A stretch of 64,000 nucleotides of DNA from NCBI RefSeq assembly GCF_051594765.1, contig NZ_JBPPGJ010000013.1, forward strand, positions 1 through 64,000. Direction: 5' to 3'. Each line of letters begins with the position of its first letter. The stretch's first letter is position 1. The notes below the pieces were generated by a model, which made no database searches, had not been told where the DNA came from, and was given only the letters and a program-made list of their open reading frames with translations. This stretch comes from Paenibacillus_AR sp051594765. Its GTDB lineage: Bacteria; Bacillota; Bacilli; Paenibacillales; NBRC-103111. The position numbers were made by a program, and so were the translations under genes. Shown in pieces: positions 1-7,145 of the stretch.

Positions 1-163
1 CGCTTCCCTCGTCCGCAAAACTCCGTTGATGCTTTCGATGCCAGTTTTGCTCCACCGCGTGACGAGGTCACGCTTCCCTCGTCCGCAAAACTCCGTTGAT
101 GCTTTCGATGCCAGTTTTGCTCCACCGCGTGACGAGATCACGCTTCCCTCGTCCGCAAAACTC
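1..163. repeat. 70-bp tandem repeat array, 2.3 copies, running off the window edge
   Basis: Copies lie at 1-70 and 71-140 and differ at one base near the end (gaggtca against gagatca); a third copy is cut after 23 bases at 163, two bases before the ribosome site of the next gene. Each unit holds an inverted repeat GCAAAACT/AGTTTTGC (15-22 and 43-50 in copy 1) and a palindrome CGTGAC-GAG-GTCACG that spans the unit junction (58-72). There are no unique spacers, so it is not a CRISPR array. The array may continue upstream of the window. Confidence 0.9.
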
Positions 164-180
164 TTAGGAGGTACCCCACC

Positions 181-1557
181 ATGAGTTTGACAACGTGCAC
201 GATCCTGGTCAACCGTCAGCCGGGCAAAACCGTGATCATGAGCCGCACGCTGGCCAAAGCCCTTCAGGTGTCATCCGGCCGCACGGTTACGCTTCGGCTT
301 GGATCCAAGGAAACGGACGTAACCGTCCGCACCTCGGCCACCCGCAAGGATAATGAGCTGGTGCTCCCCGCCAATCTCACGGCGCAGCTCCGTCTGCCGA
401 GGACGGGCAAATGCTATATCCGCAGCCAATCCGGCAAGGAGCTGCAGCTCGGCCCCGTCATCGGCATCCTGACCCATGCCACCCCCGAGGGCGGCGCCCT
501 CTTCGGCTCCCGGACCAGCTTCTTCCGTGAAATTTTCGCCACCGGCGAAGGCAAAGCCTTCCACGTGGCCTTCTCTCCCAGCTCAGTGAACTGGGAGGAT
601 GGAACCGTGTACGGCTATACGCTGGACCGGTCGGGCAAGTGGGTCCGCAAAACGTTCCCCATGCCGGATGTGGTCTATAACAGGCTTCCGAGCCGCAAGG
701 CGGAGAAATCCGCTTCCATGGAAGCCTTCAAGGAACGCTTCGTCCGCCGCCGGATCCCTCTGTTTAACTGGAGCTTCTTCGACAAGTGGGATGTATATAA
801 GCTGCTGGACGGCGAGTCGGAGGCGGAAAAACACGTCCCCGAATCGCTGATCGATCCGAGTCCCGACGACATCCGCCGGATGATGGAGAAGCACCGCTTC
901 GTCTACCTGAAGCCCACGGGAGGCAGTCTCGGCATCGGCATCTACCGGCTGACCTACAGCCCGGGGCGGGGCTACTTCGCCCGATTCCGGCGCAACGGCA
1001 GCAACGTGCTGATCCGTTTCGGCAAATTCGACGGACTGATGAAGCTGCTCCGCCGCCATAACATCCAACTGCGACATTACGTCATCCAACAGGGCATCCG
1101 CCTGATCGAGCTGGACGGCTGCCCGCTGGATTTCCGCTTCCACATGGTCAAGAACGGCAACAACCAATGGGTGGCCGCCGGCATCGGCGCCAAAAGGGCC
1201 GGACGGGGCAGCGTCACCACCCATATCCGCAACGGCGGCGAGCTCATGACTCCCGAGCATGCGCTGACCCGGGTCTACGGCTCCTCCAAGGCCGAGGAGA
1301 TCCTCACCACCGCCAAGCAGGCCGCCATTCGTCTGGCGGAGGCCATCGAGAAGCGCTATTCCCACCCGCTGGGCGAGCTGGGCTTCGATCTGGGCATCGA
1401 CCAGAACGACCGGGTGTGGATGTTCGAGGCCAATGCGAAGCCGGGCCGCTCCATTTTCAAGCATCCTTCGCTGAAGGCACAGGGGAGGGCTACGCTGACC
1501 AACCTGTTCGAGCACTGCCTGTACTTGGCCAGGTTCCGTACGAGGAGGGAGGGGTAA
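181..1557 (+). CDS. YheC/YheD family ATP-grasp protein (spore coat associated), long form
   Basis: This 458-residue protein belongs to the YheC/YheD family, known in Bacillus as ATP-grasp proteins linked to the endospore coat; their substrate is not established. Residues 1 to about 95 form an extra N-terminal domain lacking in the two following paralogs. The ATP-grasp part shows VYLKPTGGSLGIG near residue 243 (nucleotide-binding lysine and glycine loop) and the metal-binding pair D...FEANAKPG near 415. The ATG start follows AGGAGGT at 166-172. It is the first of three tandem paralogs on one strand with no gaps between them, so a single transcript is likely. The family is inferred from motifs and length; role in coat formation is inference from the family. 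Confidence 0.88.
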   Translation: MSLTTCTILVNRQPGKTVIMSRTLAKALQVSSGRTVTLRLGSKETDVTVRTSATRKDNELVLPANLTAQLRLPRTGKCYIRSQSGKELQLGPVIGILTHATPEGGALFGSRTSFFREIFATGEGKAFHVAFSPSSVNWEDGTVYGYTLDRSGKWVRKTFPMPDVVYNRLPSRKAEKSASMEAFKERFVRRRIPLFNWSFFDKWDVYKLLDGESEAEKHVPESLIDPSPDDIRRMMEKHRFVYLKPTGGSLGIGIYRLTYSPGRGYFARFRRNGSNVLIRFGKFDGLMKLLRRHNIQLRHYVIQQGIRLIELDGCPLDFRFHMVKNGNNQWVAAGIGAKRAGRGSVTTHIRNGGELMTPEHALTRVYGSSKAEEILTTAKQAAIRLAEAIEKRYSHPLGELGFDLGIDQNDRVWMFEANAKPGRSIFKHPSLKAQGRATLTNLFEHCLYLARFRTRREG

Positions 1558-2688
1558 GTGGACATCTTCCTTCATGAGATTCCCCCCGTACCGCAGTCCT
1601 TCATTGCGATTCTGACCATGGATGACGACGAGCGACCCTTTAGAGGCAACCACCGCAACTTCATCGATCTGATCCATGCCGGACGGGAGCAGGGCGCCAC
1701 CGTTTACGTCACCCGGGTGAAGGACTTGAAGCTGGGTCAGAAGAAGATTAACGGCTTCCTGTACCAGACGGAGACCCGGACCTGGTCCCAGACCATGGTT
1801 CCTTTCCCCCAGGTGGTCTACAACCGGATACCGAACCGCAAGGATGAACAGAGCCCCGAGGTGCAGCAGGTCATCAAGGCCTGCATGAAGCATTCGAAGC
1901 TGAAGATGTTCAATCCGAGCTTCTTCTATAAGTGGACATTGTTCGAGTGGCTCAATAAGTCCAAGGTGACCAAAAAATACGTGCCCGCCACCAAGAAGCT
2001 GGCCCATGCCGAGGAGCTGGAGCAGATGCTGGCCCAGTACCCTTCCGTCTACCTGAAGCCGGTCAAGGGCAAGGCGGGATCCGGCATCATGCGGGTGGAG
2101 CGACCCAAGAGCAAGGGAGCCCCGTATATTCTCCGCGTGCAGGCCCAGAAGAAAAGCCGCGTCACCCATCACGCCACCGTCGCCAAGCTGTGGAGCTCCA
2201 TCAAGCCACTGATCGGTTCCGAGGAATACATTGTCCAGCAGGGGATCACCCTGGCCAGCTTCGAGAACCGACCCTACGACCTGCGGGTGCTGGTGCAGAA
2301 GAACAGCAAGGGCGAATGGGATCTGACGGGAGTCGGGGCCCGGGTGGCCGGGAAGCTGTCGATCACAACCCATGTCCCCCGAGGCGGTTCCATCAACGAG
2401 CCGGAGAAGGTTCTGACCGCCGCCTTCGGCTCCGAGGCCGCCAAGCGTACGCTCCAGCGGATCAAGCGCGCCTCCCTCTCCATCGCCAGACAGATTGAGA
2501 AAGCCTCCGGGCATACGCTGGGCGAAATGTCCATGGACCTGGGTGTGGACACCTCGGGGCAGATCTGGTTCTTCGAGGCCAACTCCAGGCCGATGAAATT
2601 CGATGAGCCGGACATCCGCAAGAAATCGTTGGACCGTATCATCGAATACAGCATATATCTATCCAAAAAACGGAAAAAGAGCAGGTGA
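1558..2688 (+). CDS. YheC/YheD family ATP-grasp protein, short form
   Basis: The gene starts with GTG directly after the TAA of the previous gene, and its ribosome site (gaggagggagggg) lies inside that gene's end, so translation is probably coupled. The 376-residue product lacks the extra N-terminal domain of the first paralog and begins straight with the family's alpha/beta pre-domain. It shows VYLKPVKGKAGSGI near residue 165 and the D...FFEANSRP metal site near 345, so the ATP-grasp core looks intact. The C-terminus is basic (KKRKKSR). The substrate is unknown. Membership of the family is well supported; the sporulation role is inferred. Confidence 0.87.
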   Translation: MDIFLHEIPPVPQSFIAILTMDDDERPFRGNHRNFIDLIHAGREQGATVYVTRVKDLKLGQKKINGFLYQTETRTWSQTMVPFPQVVYNRIPNRKDEQSPEVQQVIKACMKHSKLKMFNPSFFYKWTLFEWLNKSKVTKKYVPATKKLAHAEELEQMLAQYPSVYLKPVKGKAGSGIMRVERPKSKGAPYILRVQAQKKSRVTHHATVAKLWSSIKPLIGSEEYIVQQGITLASFENRPYDLRVLVQKNSKGEWDLTGVGARVAGKLSITTHVPRGGSINEPEKVLTAAFGSEAAKRTLQRIKRASLSIARQIEKASGHTLGEMSMDLGVDTSGQIWFFEANSRPMKFDEPDIRKKSLDRIIEYSIYLSKKRKKSR

Positions 2689-2693
2689 TCCCC

Positions 2694-3779
2694 TTGCCGA
2701 GCCCGACTCTTGGCATCATGGCTCTCTATCTGAACGGCGGCAAGATTGAGGAAATGTCGTACTTTCGCAAGCTCAGCCAGGCGGGTACCCGATTGGGGAT
2801 CCGCGTGGTTGTCTTTACCCCGGAGGATGTGGACGGAGCAACCCGGACCATCCGGTCTTGGATCTGGCGTGACACGGAAGGCAGGTGGATCCGGGAGCGG
2901 GTCCGGTTTCCGGATATCATCTATGACCGCTGCCGCTTCCAGCGCAACCACCGCTTCCAGCTTCTCCGGAAGTTCAGGACGGACTATCCGGAGCTTCGGC
3001 AGATGAGCCGGCCGCTCCTGCATAAGTGGGGCATCCACCAGGTGTTGTATAAGAACAAACGGATCCGTCCGTACCTGCCGGAAACCGTTCCCTATTCGAC
3101 TCCGTCCGCCCTCTTGAAGATGCTGGAGCGCTTCGGTCTGGTCTACGTGAAGCCCATCGACGGCACCGGAGGCCGCGGCATCCTTCGGATCGAGCGGGCC
3201 GGAGACGGAACGTACCGCATTCAAGGCAGGGACCGGAGCCGGAGAATCATCGCCCCCTTCACCGTCTCCGACCGCCAGCTCGGAGCCCGCATTGCCCGGT
3301 TCATGAAGGTCGGCCGGTTCATGGTTCAGCAGGGCATCCAGATCAAGCTGGAGGATGGTAGGGTCCATGATTACCGGCTTCTGATCCAGAAGAACGGCAG
3401 CGGCCAATGGGAGGTTACGGGCAGCGCAGGGCGAATCGGCGCCCGGCGGAGCATTACCTCCAACCTGCACGGAGGCGGATCCGCCGTTCCGACCCGCAAG
3501 CTGCTCGCCATGCGCTTCAGCTCCGAGGAGACCATCCGCGGCATCCAAGAGGATATGTCGCAGCTGGCCCATCTCATTGCCAATCATATTGAGCGTCAGT
3601 TCGGCTCCATGTGCGAGCTGGCGCTGGACATTGCCGTGGACGGCAAAGGGCGGGTCTGGCTGATCGAGATCAATCCGAAGCCAGCCCGCGAGGTCTTCTC
3701 GCGGATCGGCGAGAAGGAGACCTACCGGAAGGCGGTCCAGCGCCCCCTCGAATATGCGCTGTATCTTCTGAAGGAATAG
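2694..3779 (+). CDS. YheC/YheD family ATP-grasp protein, third paralog
   Basis: The product is about 361 residues with VYVKPIDGTGGRGI as the nucleotide-binding stretch and D...LIEINPKP as the metal-binding end of the ATP-grasp fold. I chose the TTG at 2694 because AGGTGAT at 2683-2689 sits at ideal distance; a GTG at 2685, overlapping the previous stop, is the alternative and would add three residues. It closes the three-gene YheC/YheD operon and is followed by a strong hairpin. The three copies diverge widely in sequence, which suggests old duplication and separate ligands rather than recent amplification. Confidence 0.86.
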   Translation: MPSPTLGIMALYLNGGKIEEMSYFRKLSQAGTRLGIRVVVFTPEDVDGATRTIRSWIWRDTEGRWIRERVRFPDIIYDRCRFQRNHRFQLLRKFRTDYPELRQMSRPLLHKWGIHQVLYKNKRIRPYLPETVPYSTPSALLKMLERFGLVYVKPIDGTGGRGILRIERAGDGTYRIQGRDRSRRIIAPFTVSDRQLGARIARFMKVGRFMVQQGIQIKLEDGRVHDYRLLIQKNGSGQWEVTGSAGRIGARRSITSNLHGGGSAVPTRKLLAMRFSSEETIRGIQEDMSQLAHLIANHIERQFGSMCELALDIAVDGKGRVWLIEINPKPAREVFSRIGEKETYRKAVQRPLEYALYLLKE

Positions 3780-3781
3780 CC

Positions 3782-3840
3782 AAAAAAAGGAAGGAGCTAA
3801 GCGCCATTCATAGCCGCTTGGCTCCTTCCTTGTTCCTTCT
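3782..3840. terminator. Bidirectional rho-independent terminator
   Basis: Stem AAGGAAGGAGCTAAGCG (3787-3803) pairs with 3815-3831 with one G-U pair. An A-run precedes it and a T-rich stretch follows, so it can end both the YheC/YheD operon and the converging HAD gene. Confidence 0.85.
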
Positions 3841-3841
3841 G

Positions 3842-4513
3842 CTATTTCCCGGCATCCCACAGCTCCAACAGCTCCTGGAACCGGGTGATTCTCACGTCCG
3901 CCTGAGCCAGCTCTTCGCCGGCGCCGAAGCCGGCGTAATCGCAGCCGATCACCGTCAGTCCGTTCCGATGCCCGGCCTCCACGTCGGACGAGCGGTCCCC
4001 TACCATCCAGGCGGAGCCGATGCCGTATCGGGACAGCAGCATCCGCACCAGGTCCACCTTGGTGGACGTGGCATATTCCCCCGCGCTGTACAGGTCCTCG
4101 AAGAGACGAAGGATGCCCTTGCGTTCCGCTACGCCCTTGACATACCCTTCCAGACCGTTGCTAGCCACGAAGAGCCGGACTCCCCGTTCCTTCAGCGTCG
4201 TGAGAGTGGCTTCCACCCCCGGATACAGGTCGCCGAAGCCCCGGTCCAGATATTCCAGCTCATAATGCATGAACAGCTCGTCCGCCCGGTTGCGGACGCG
4301 ATCGTCCGCCTCGGGGAGCACCTTGCGCCAGATCTGGTCCAGCAGCATACCCAGACAGCCCATGATGATCCGCTCCGGCGGAGTTTCACCGGTGTACGAG
4401 CCTTCCTCCTTCATCCTGTCGAAGGTGGCATGGTACGCCGGGACCAGCAAGGTTTCCGTCTGAAACAGCGTTCCGTCCATATCGAAGATCATGGCCTCCG
4501 GACGTTTCAACAT
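3842..4513 (-). CDS. HAD superfamily phosphatase
   Basis: This 223-residue protein is a haloacid dehalogenase-type hydrolase, probably a small-molecule phosphatase of the phosphoglycolate-phosphatase-like group. Motif I is FDMDGTLF near residue 11, motif II is the SNG around 117, the motif III lysine lies in STKVDL, and motif IV is VGDRSSDVEAG. The start is the ATG at 4513 preceded by GGAGGAGGAAG; a longer frame upstream has no ribosome site. The cap region is the alpha-helical kind. The substrate cannot be told from sequence. It is a single gene that converges on the YheC/YheD operon. Confidence 0.88.
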   Translation of the reverse strand: MLKRPEAMIFDMDGTLFQTETLLVPAYHATFDRMKEEGSYTGETPPERIIMGCLGMLLDQIWRKVLPEADDRVRNRADELFMHYELEYLDRGFGDLYPGVEATLTTLKERGVRLFVASNGLEGYVKGVAERKGILRLFEDLYSAGEYATSTKVDLVRMLLSRYGIGSAWMVGDRSSDVEAGHRNGLTVIGCDYAGFGAGEELAQADVRITRFQELLELWDAGK

Positions 4514-4617
4514 TGTTCTTCCTCCTCCACGCTGCGAGATGGCCTGATTTTTGCATGCCACTATGTAAGCACGCTTTGCCTCCGATGTCAACCATCCGCT
4601 CCACCTTTCCCTCCCCC

Positions 4618-4650
4618 ACAAAAAAAGGCCGCTCCTTATAAGGAGCAGCC
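4618..4650 (-). terminator. Rho-independent terminator
   Basis: On the minus strand GGCTGCTCCTTA and TAAGGAGCGGCC pair and are followed by seven T, just past the stop of the Gly/Tyr-rich gene. Confidence 0.88.
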
Positions 4651-4656
4651 TGCCCA

Positions 4657-4962
4657 TTACCAGAAAATGCCCGGATAGCCTCCGTACGCACCGGGATACC
4701 CGTATCCGCCCAGGCCGCCGTATCCACCATATCCACCGTATCCTCCGTATGCGTAAGGAGCGGTACCGATGGCCAGCAGGTCGAACAATACCAGGGGAAT
4801 GACTGCTTGAGTACGGACCTTCTTTCCTTTGGGTTGGGCCAAGAACAGGCGGGTTCCGCTAATCTTGACCAGCTTGCCGGATGCCACGGTGCCGTCCTTC
4901 TTCAGGCAATATACCTCTTTGCCGATTAACTTTTTCGCCTCTTCCACGCGTACATGCTTCAT
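4657..4962 (-). CDS. Small Gly/Tyr-rich protein, possibly spore-coat related
   Basis: The 101-residue product has two halves. Residues 1-65 look like a small beta-rich fold (basic, with GKEVYCLKKDGTVASGKL). Residues 68-101 are a low-complexity GGYGGYGGYGG-type tail ending in PGIFW. Such GY tails occur in Firmicute spore-coat and surface proteins, which fits the nearby YheC/YheD genes, but the family is not recognised with certainty. The ATG at 4962 follows GGAGGAG at a somewhat long distance. It has its own terminator and appears monocistronic. Confidence 0.7.
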   Translation of the reverse strand: MKHVRVEEAKKLIGKEVYCLKKDGTVASGKLVKISGTRLFLAQPKGKKVRTQAVIPLVLFDLLAIGTAPYAYGGYGGYGGYGGLGGYGYPGAYGGYPGIFW

Positions 4963-5175
4963 CCCGCCAGCTCCTCCCGGATTCTTAGTGAAAACCTAAT
5001 GGTTCCGATCTTCCCTATATCCTATTCGGAGGGGGCATTTGGAGCTTGGACAGGAGTGGATAGGCCTCAAAATGGACATTCGGGCGAATGTCACGATATC
5101 GTCGATTTTCCGGTACATGGGATACTCCCCCGCCGGACAACCTGTAGATGAATCTTCTGGGAAAGGAGGCGCTGC

Positions 5176-5310
5176 ATGGCACTTGCGATGGACGGAGATG
5201 CTTGGGATCTGGACAGCGTGAACGATGATCGGTTGGATGACGATGCGGATCTGGATGATGATGCGGATGATCCGGCCGATGCCCCGGACGAAGATTGGAA
5301 CATGGATTGA
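5176..5310 (+). CDS. Very acidic 44-residue microprotein
   Basis: An ATG at 5176, seven bases after a textbook AAAGGAGG, opens a 44-codon frame ending with TGA at 5308. Nearly half of the residues are aspartate or glutamate; only one residue is basic (Arg19), and there are two tryptophans (10 and 41). The run DDDADLDDDADDPAD lies in the middle. I recognise no family. The combination of an ideal ribosome site and strong composition bias supports translation; function is unknown. Acidic tails of this sort can bind metal, mimic DNA or act as chaperone partners, but nothing here decides between these. Confidence 0.6.
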   Translation: MALAMDGDAWDLDSVNDDRLDDDADLDDDADDPADAPDEDWNMD

Positions 5311-5502
5311 TCCAGCTGCAGGCACCAATACAGGAACGACGTAAGCCAAACGCTTCTGCTGACCGGCTCCTTCCCGGCGGCGGGGGCGTTTTCTTATGGG
5401 CATGGATCCGAAAAGGGGAGTGAATATTTGCCATACGGTATGGTATGATAATCCCCAAAACAGGCCGGGACAAGACCGGCTTCAGGGGAGAGGTATGCCG
5501 CA

Positions 5503-5970
5503 ATGCTGGATATTCGCAGGGTTGACACGAAGGATCGGGACCTTCATGGACTGATCGCCAAGCTGGACGAGGATCTGTACCGCCGTTATCCGGCTGATGA
5601 AGTGTTTGTGCTGGATTTCAACGATCCGGACATTGCGGAGGTGCGCTTCATCGTGGCATACGACGGAGAACGGCCTGTGGGCTGCGGAGCAATCCGTCCT
5701 CTCGACGATGAGGCGGTGGAGCTGAAGCGGTTCTACGTAGAGCCTGAGGTCCGCCGGCGAGGGGTTGCCGCCCGGATGCTGGCCTTCCTGGAGGATATGG
5801 CCCGGGAGCTCGGGTATGAGATTCTGCGGTTGGAGACGGGTACGGAGCAGCCGGAAGCGAATGCCTTCTATCAGAAGCATGGGTATGTTCCCATCCCGCT
5901 ATATGGAGAATATGTTGGCTGTCCCAGCAGCTTGTGCTATGAGAAGAAGCTGGCTCTGGCCCGTGCCTAA
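5503..5970 (+). CDS. GNAT family N-acetyltransferase
   Basis: This 155-residue protein has the GNAT fold: beta4 LKRFYVEPEVRRRGVAARML near residue 73 holds the acetyl-CoA pyrophosphate loop (R-x-x-G-V/A), followed by AFYQKHGY near 125, the typical C-terminal motif B. The acceptor substrate is unknown. The ATG lies after GGGGAGAGG in a spacing of about ten bases. It is monocistronic and faces the tRNA-Lys gene. Confidence 0.88.
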   Translation: MLDIRRVDTKDRDLHGLIAKLDEDLYRRYPADEVFVLDFNDPDIAEVRFIVAYDGERPVGCGAIRPLDDEAVELKRFYVEPEVRRRGVAARMLAFLEDMARELGYEILRLETGTEQPEANAFYQKHGYVPIPLYGEYVGCPSSLCYEKKLALARA

Positions 5971-5998
5971 GCTCAGAAATGCCCGGATTCCGAACAGC

Positions 5999-6030
5999 AA
6001 AAAGCCCCTGCCGATGAAGGCGGGGGCTTC
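5999..6030 (-). terminator. Terminator of tRNA-Lys
   Basis: On the minus strand AGCCCCCGCC pairs with GGCAGGGGCT and is followed by TTTTTGC. On the plus strand the hairpin could also slow transcription from the GNAT gene but lacks a T-run. Confidence 0.8.
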
Positions 6031-6039
6031 GATTCGCTA

Positions 6040-6111
6040 TAGGCCCGGTGGGGGTCGAACCCACAACCTACCGGTTAAGAGCCGGTTGCTCTGCCATTGA
6101 GCTACGGACCT
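6040..6111 (-). tRNA. tRNA-Lys (anticodon CTT)
   Basis: The minus strand folds as a full cloverleaf of 72 nt: acceptor AGGTCCG/CGGGCCT with one G-U pair, D stem GCTC/GAGC, anticodon stem ACCGG/CCGGT around loop CTCTTAA, five-base variable loop, T stem GTGGG/CCCAC around TTCGACC, discriminator A at 6040. The anticodon reads CTT, decoding AAG. The CCA end is not encoded and must be added by the nucleotidyltransferase. Confidence 0.95.
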
Positions 6112-6131
6112 GCTTGAAGAAGACAAGTAAT

Positions 6132-6160
6132 AATATAGCACCATATTTCACCAATGGCAA
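6132..6160 (-). promoter_or_regulatory. Sigma-A type promoter of tRNA-Lys
   Basis: Minus strand TTGCCA (6155-6160), 17-bp spacer, TATATT (6132-6137); the -10 lies 20 bases before the mature 5' end of the tRNA, so a short leader is made. Confidence 0.75.
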
Positions 6161-6172
6161 GCCCTTGTCACA

Positions 6173-6206
6173 AAAAATACACCTCCGGTCGTCATACGAC
6201 GGAGGC
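6173..6206 (-). terminator. Terminator of lgt, overlapping its stop codon
   Basis: Minus strand stem CCTCC-GTCGT / ACGAC-CGGAGG with one bulge, then TTTTTT. The stop codon of lgt (6192-6194) lies within the hairpin. Confidence 0.8.
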
Positions 6207-6989
6207 GTTCACTCCTTCCGGCGGGGCCGGCGGTGATTTCCTCGCCAGAATGATCATCATAATGAGACTTGCCGCGATTATGGTCATGCTCGTCCACTGA
6301 GCGGCCGTCCAATCGAACAGGTATCGGGGCGTATCTCCCCGCAGGAGCTCCAGCAAGAAGCGGCCGAGGGAGTACAGAATATTATAGGCCAAGAACAGGA
6401 AGCCCCGGAACCAGACCCGGTTCTTCAAGATCAGCAGCAGGCCGAATACGACGAAATCCCACTGCCCCTCCCACACCTCTGCGGGGAACAGCGGCTCGGA
6501 GCCGTAAGTGTCAAATGCAATGGTACCCGGCGGATATACGACGCCATAACCCAAGCCGGTGGGGGATCCGAAGGCATCCCCGTTCAAGAAACAGGCAATC
6601 CTTCCCACTCCCTGTCCGAAAATGATGGCCGGCGCCATGATATCCGCCAGCTCCCAGAACGGAATCCGGTGCTTCCGCGTGTACAGCGCACCGGCCGCGA
6701 ACCCGCCGATCAGGCCTCCTTGGATGGATAGCCCTCCGTTCCATATTGCAACGATTTCCAGCAGATGATGGGAATAATAGCTCCATTGGAAGAAAAAAAC
6801 CTCCCAAGCCCGTGCCCCGGCGATGGCCCCGGCTACCACCAGCACCACCATGTCCAGAATATGCTTCTGGTAAGGCGTTCCTTTGGCCAAATAATAGGCC
6901 ACTCCGGTACCCAGCAGAATCGCGATCGCCACGATAAGCCCGTAGGAATGAACCGAATATCCGAATATCGAAAATAACGTAACCCGCAT
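6192..6989 (-). CDS. lgt: Prolipoprotein diacylglyceryl transferase
   Basis: This 265-residue polytopic membrane enzyme would move a diacylglyceryl group from phosphatidylglycerol to the lipobox cysteine of prolipoproteins. The Lgt signature region reads GVGRIACFLNGDAFG near residue 128, with the essential Arg and Asn-Gly; IWNGGLSIQGGLIGG near 82 is the second conserved stretch (Y/W-x-G-G). About seven hydrophobic segments are visible. The length fits the family. It is a single gene with its own terminator. Its substrates in this window would include the NlpC/P60 lipoprotein at 26893-27990. Confidence 0.93.
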   Translation of the reverse strand: MRVTLFSIFGYSVHSYGLIVAIAILLGTGVAYYLAKGTPYQKHILDMVVLVVAGAIAGARAWEVFFFQWSYYSHHLLEIVAIWNGGLSIQGGLIGGFAAGALYTRKHRIPFWELADIMAPAIIFGQGVGRIACFLNGDAFGSPTGLGYGVVYPPGTIAFDTYGSEPLFPAEVWEGQWDFVVFGLLLILKNRVWFRGFLFLAYNILYSLGRFLLELLRGDTPRYLFDWTAAQWTSMTIIAASLIMMIILARKSPPAPPEGVNASVV

Positions 6990-7145
6990 CGAACTCTCCC
7001 TCCTGCTGTCTGGCTTTCTCGCTCCCCATCATACCATATCCATTCCATGAATGGGTACGCCTTGCAGCGCCTGGGTGGGGCGGTTTTGTCTAAGACGCAG
7101 TATAGCCGGGCTGCTATTATGGGGACCCAGCTGTTCATTATGCGA

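Noticed and set aside
1..163. Tandem repeats as a CRISPR array
   Set aside because: Units are contiguous without unique spacers and no cas gene is near.
583..2514. 643-codon minus-strand open frame opposite the first two YheC/YheD genes
   Set aside because: It is antisense to two well-supported genes, its translation is Leu/Gly/His-rich without any domain, and it has no ribosome site.
5039..5221. 60-codon frame overlapping the acidic microprotein
   Set aside because: No ribosome site, and it competes with a frame that has an ideal one.
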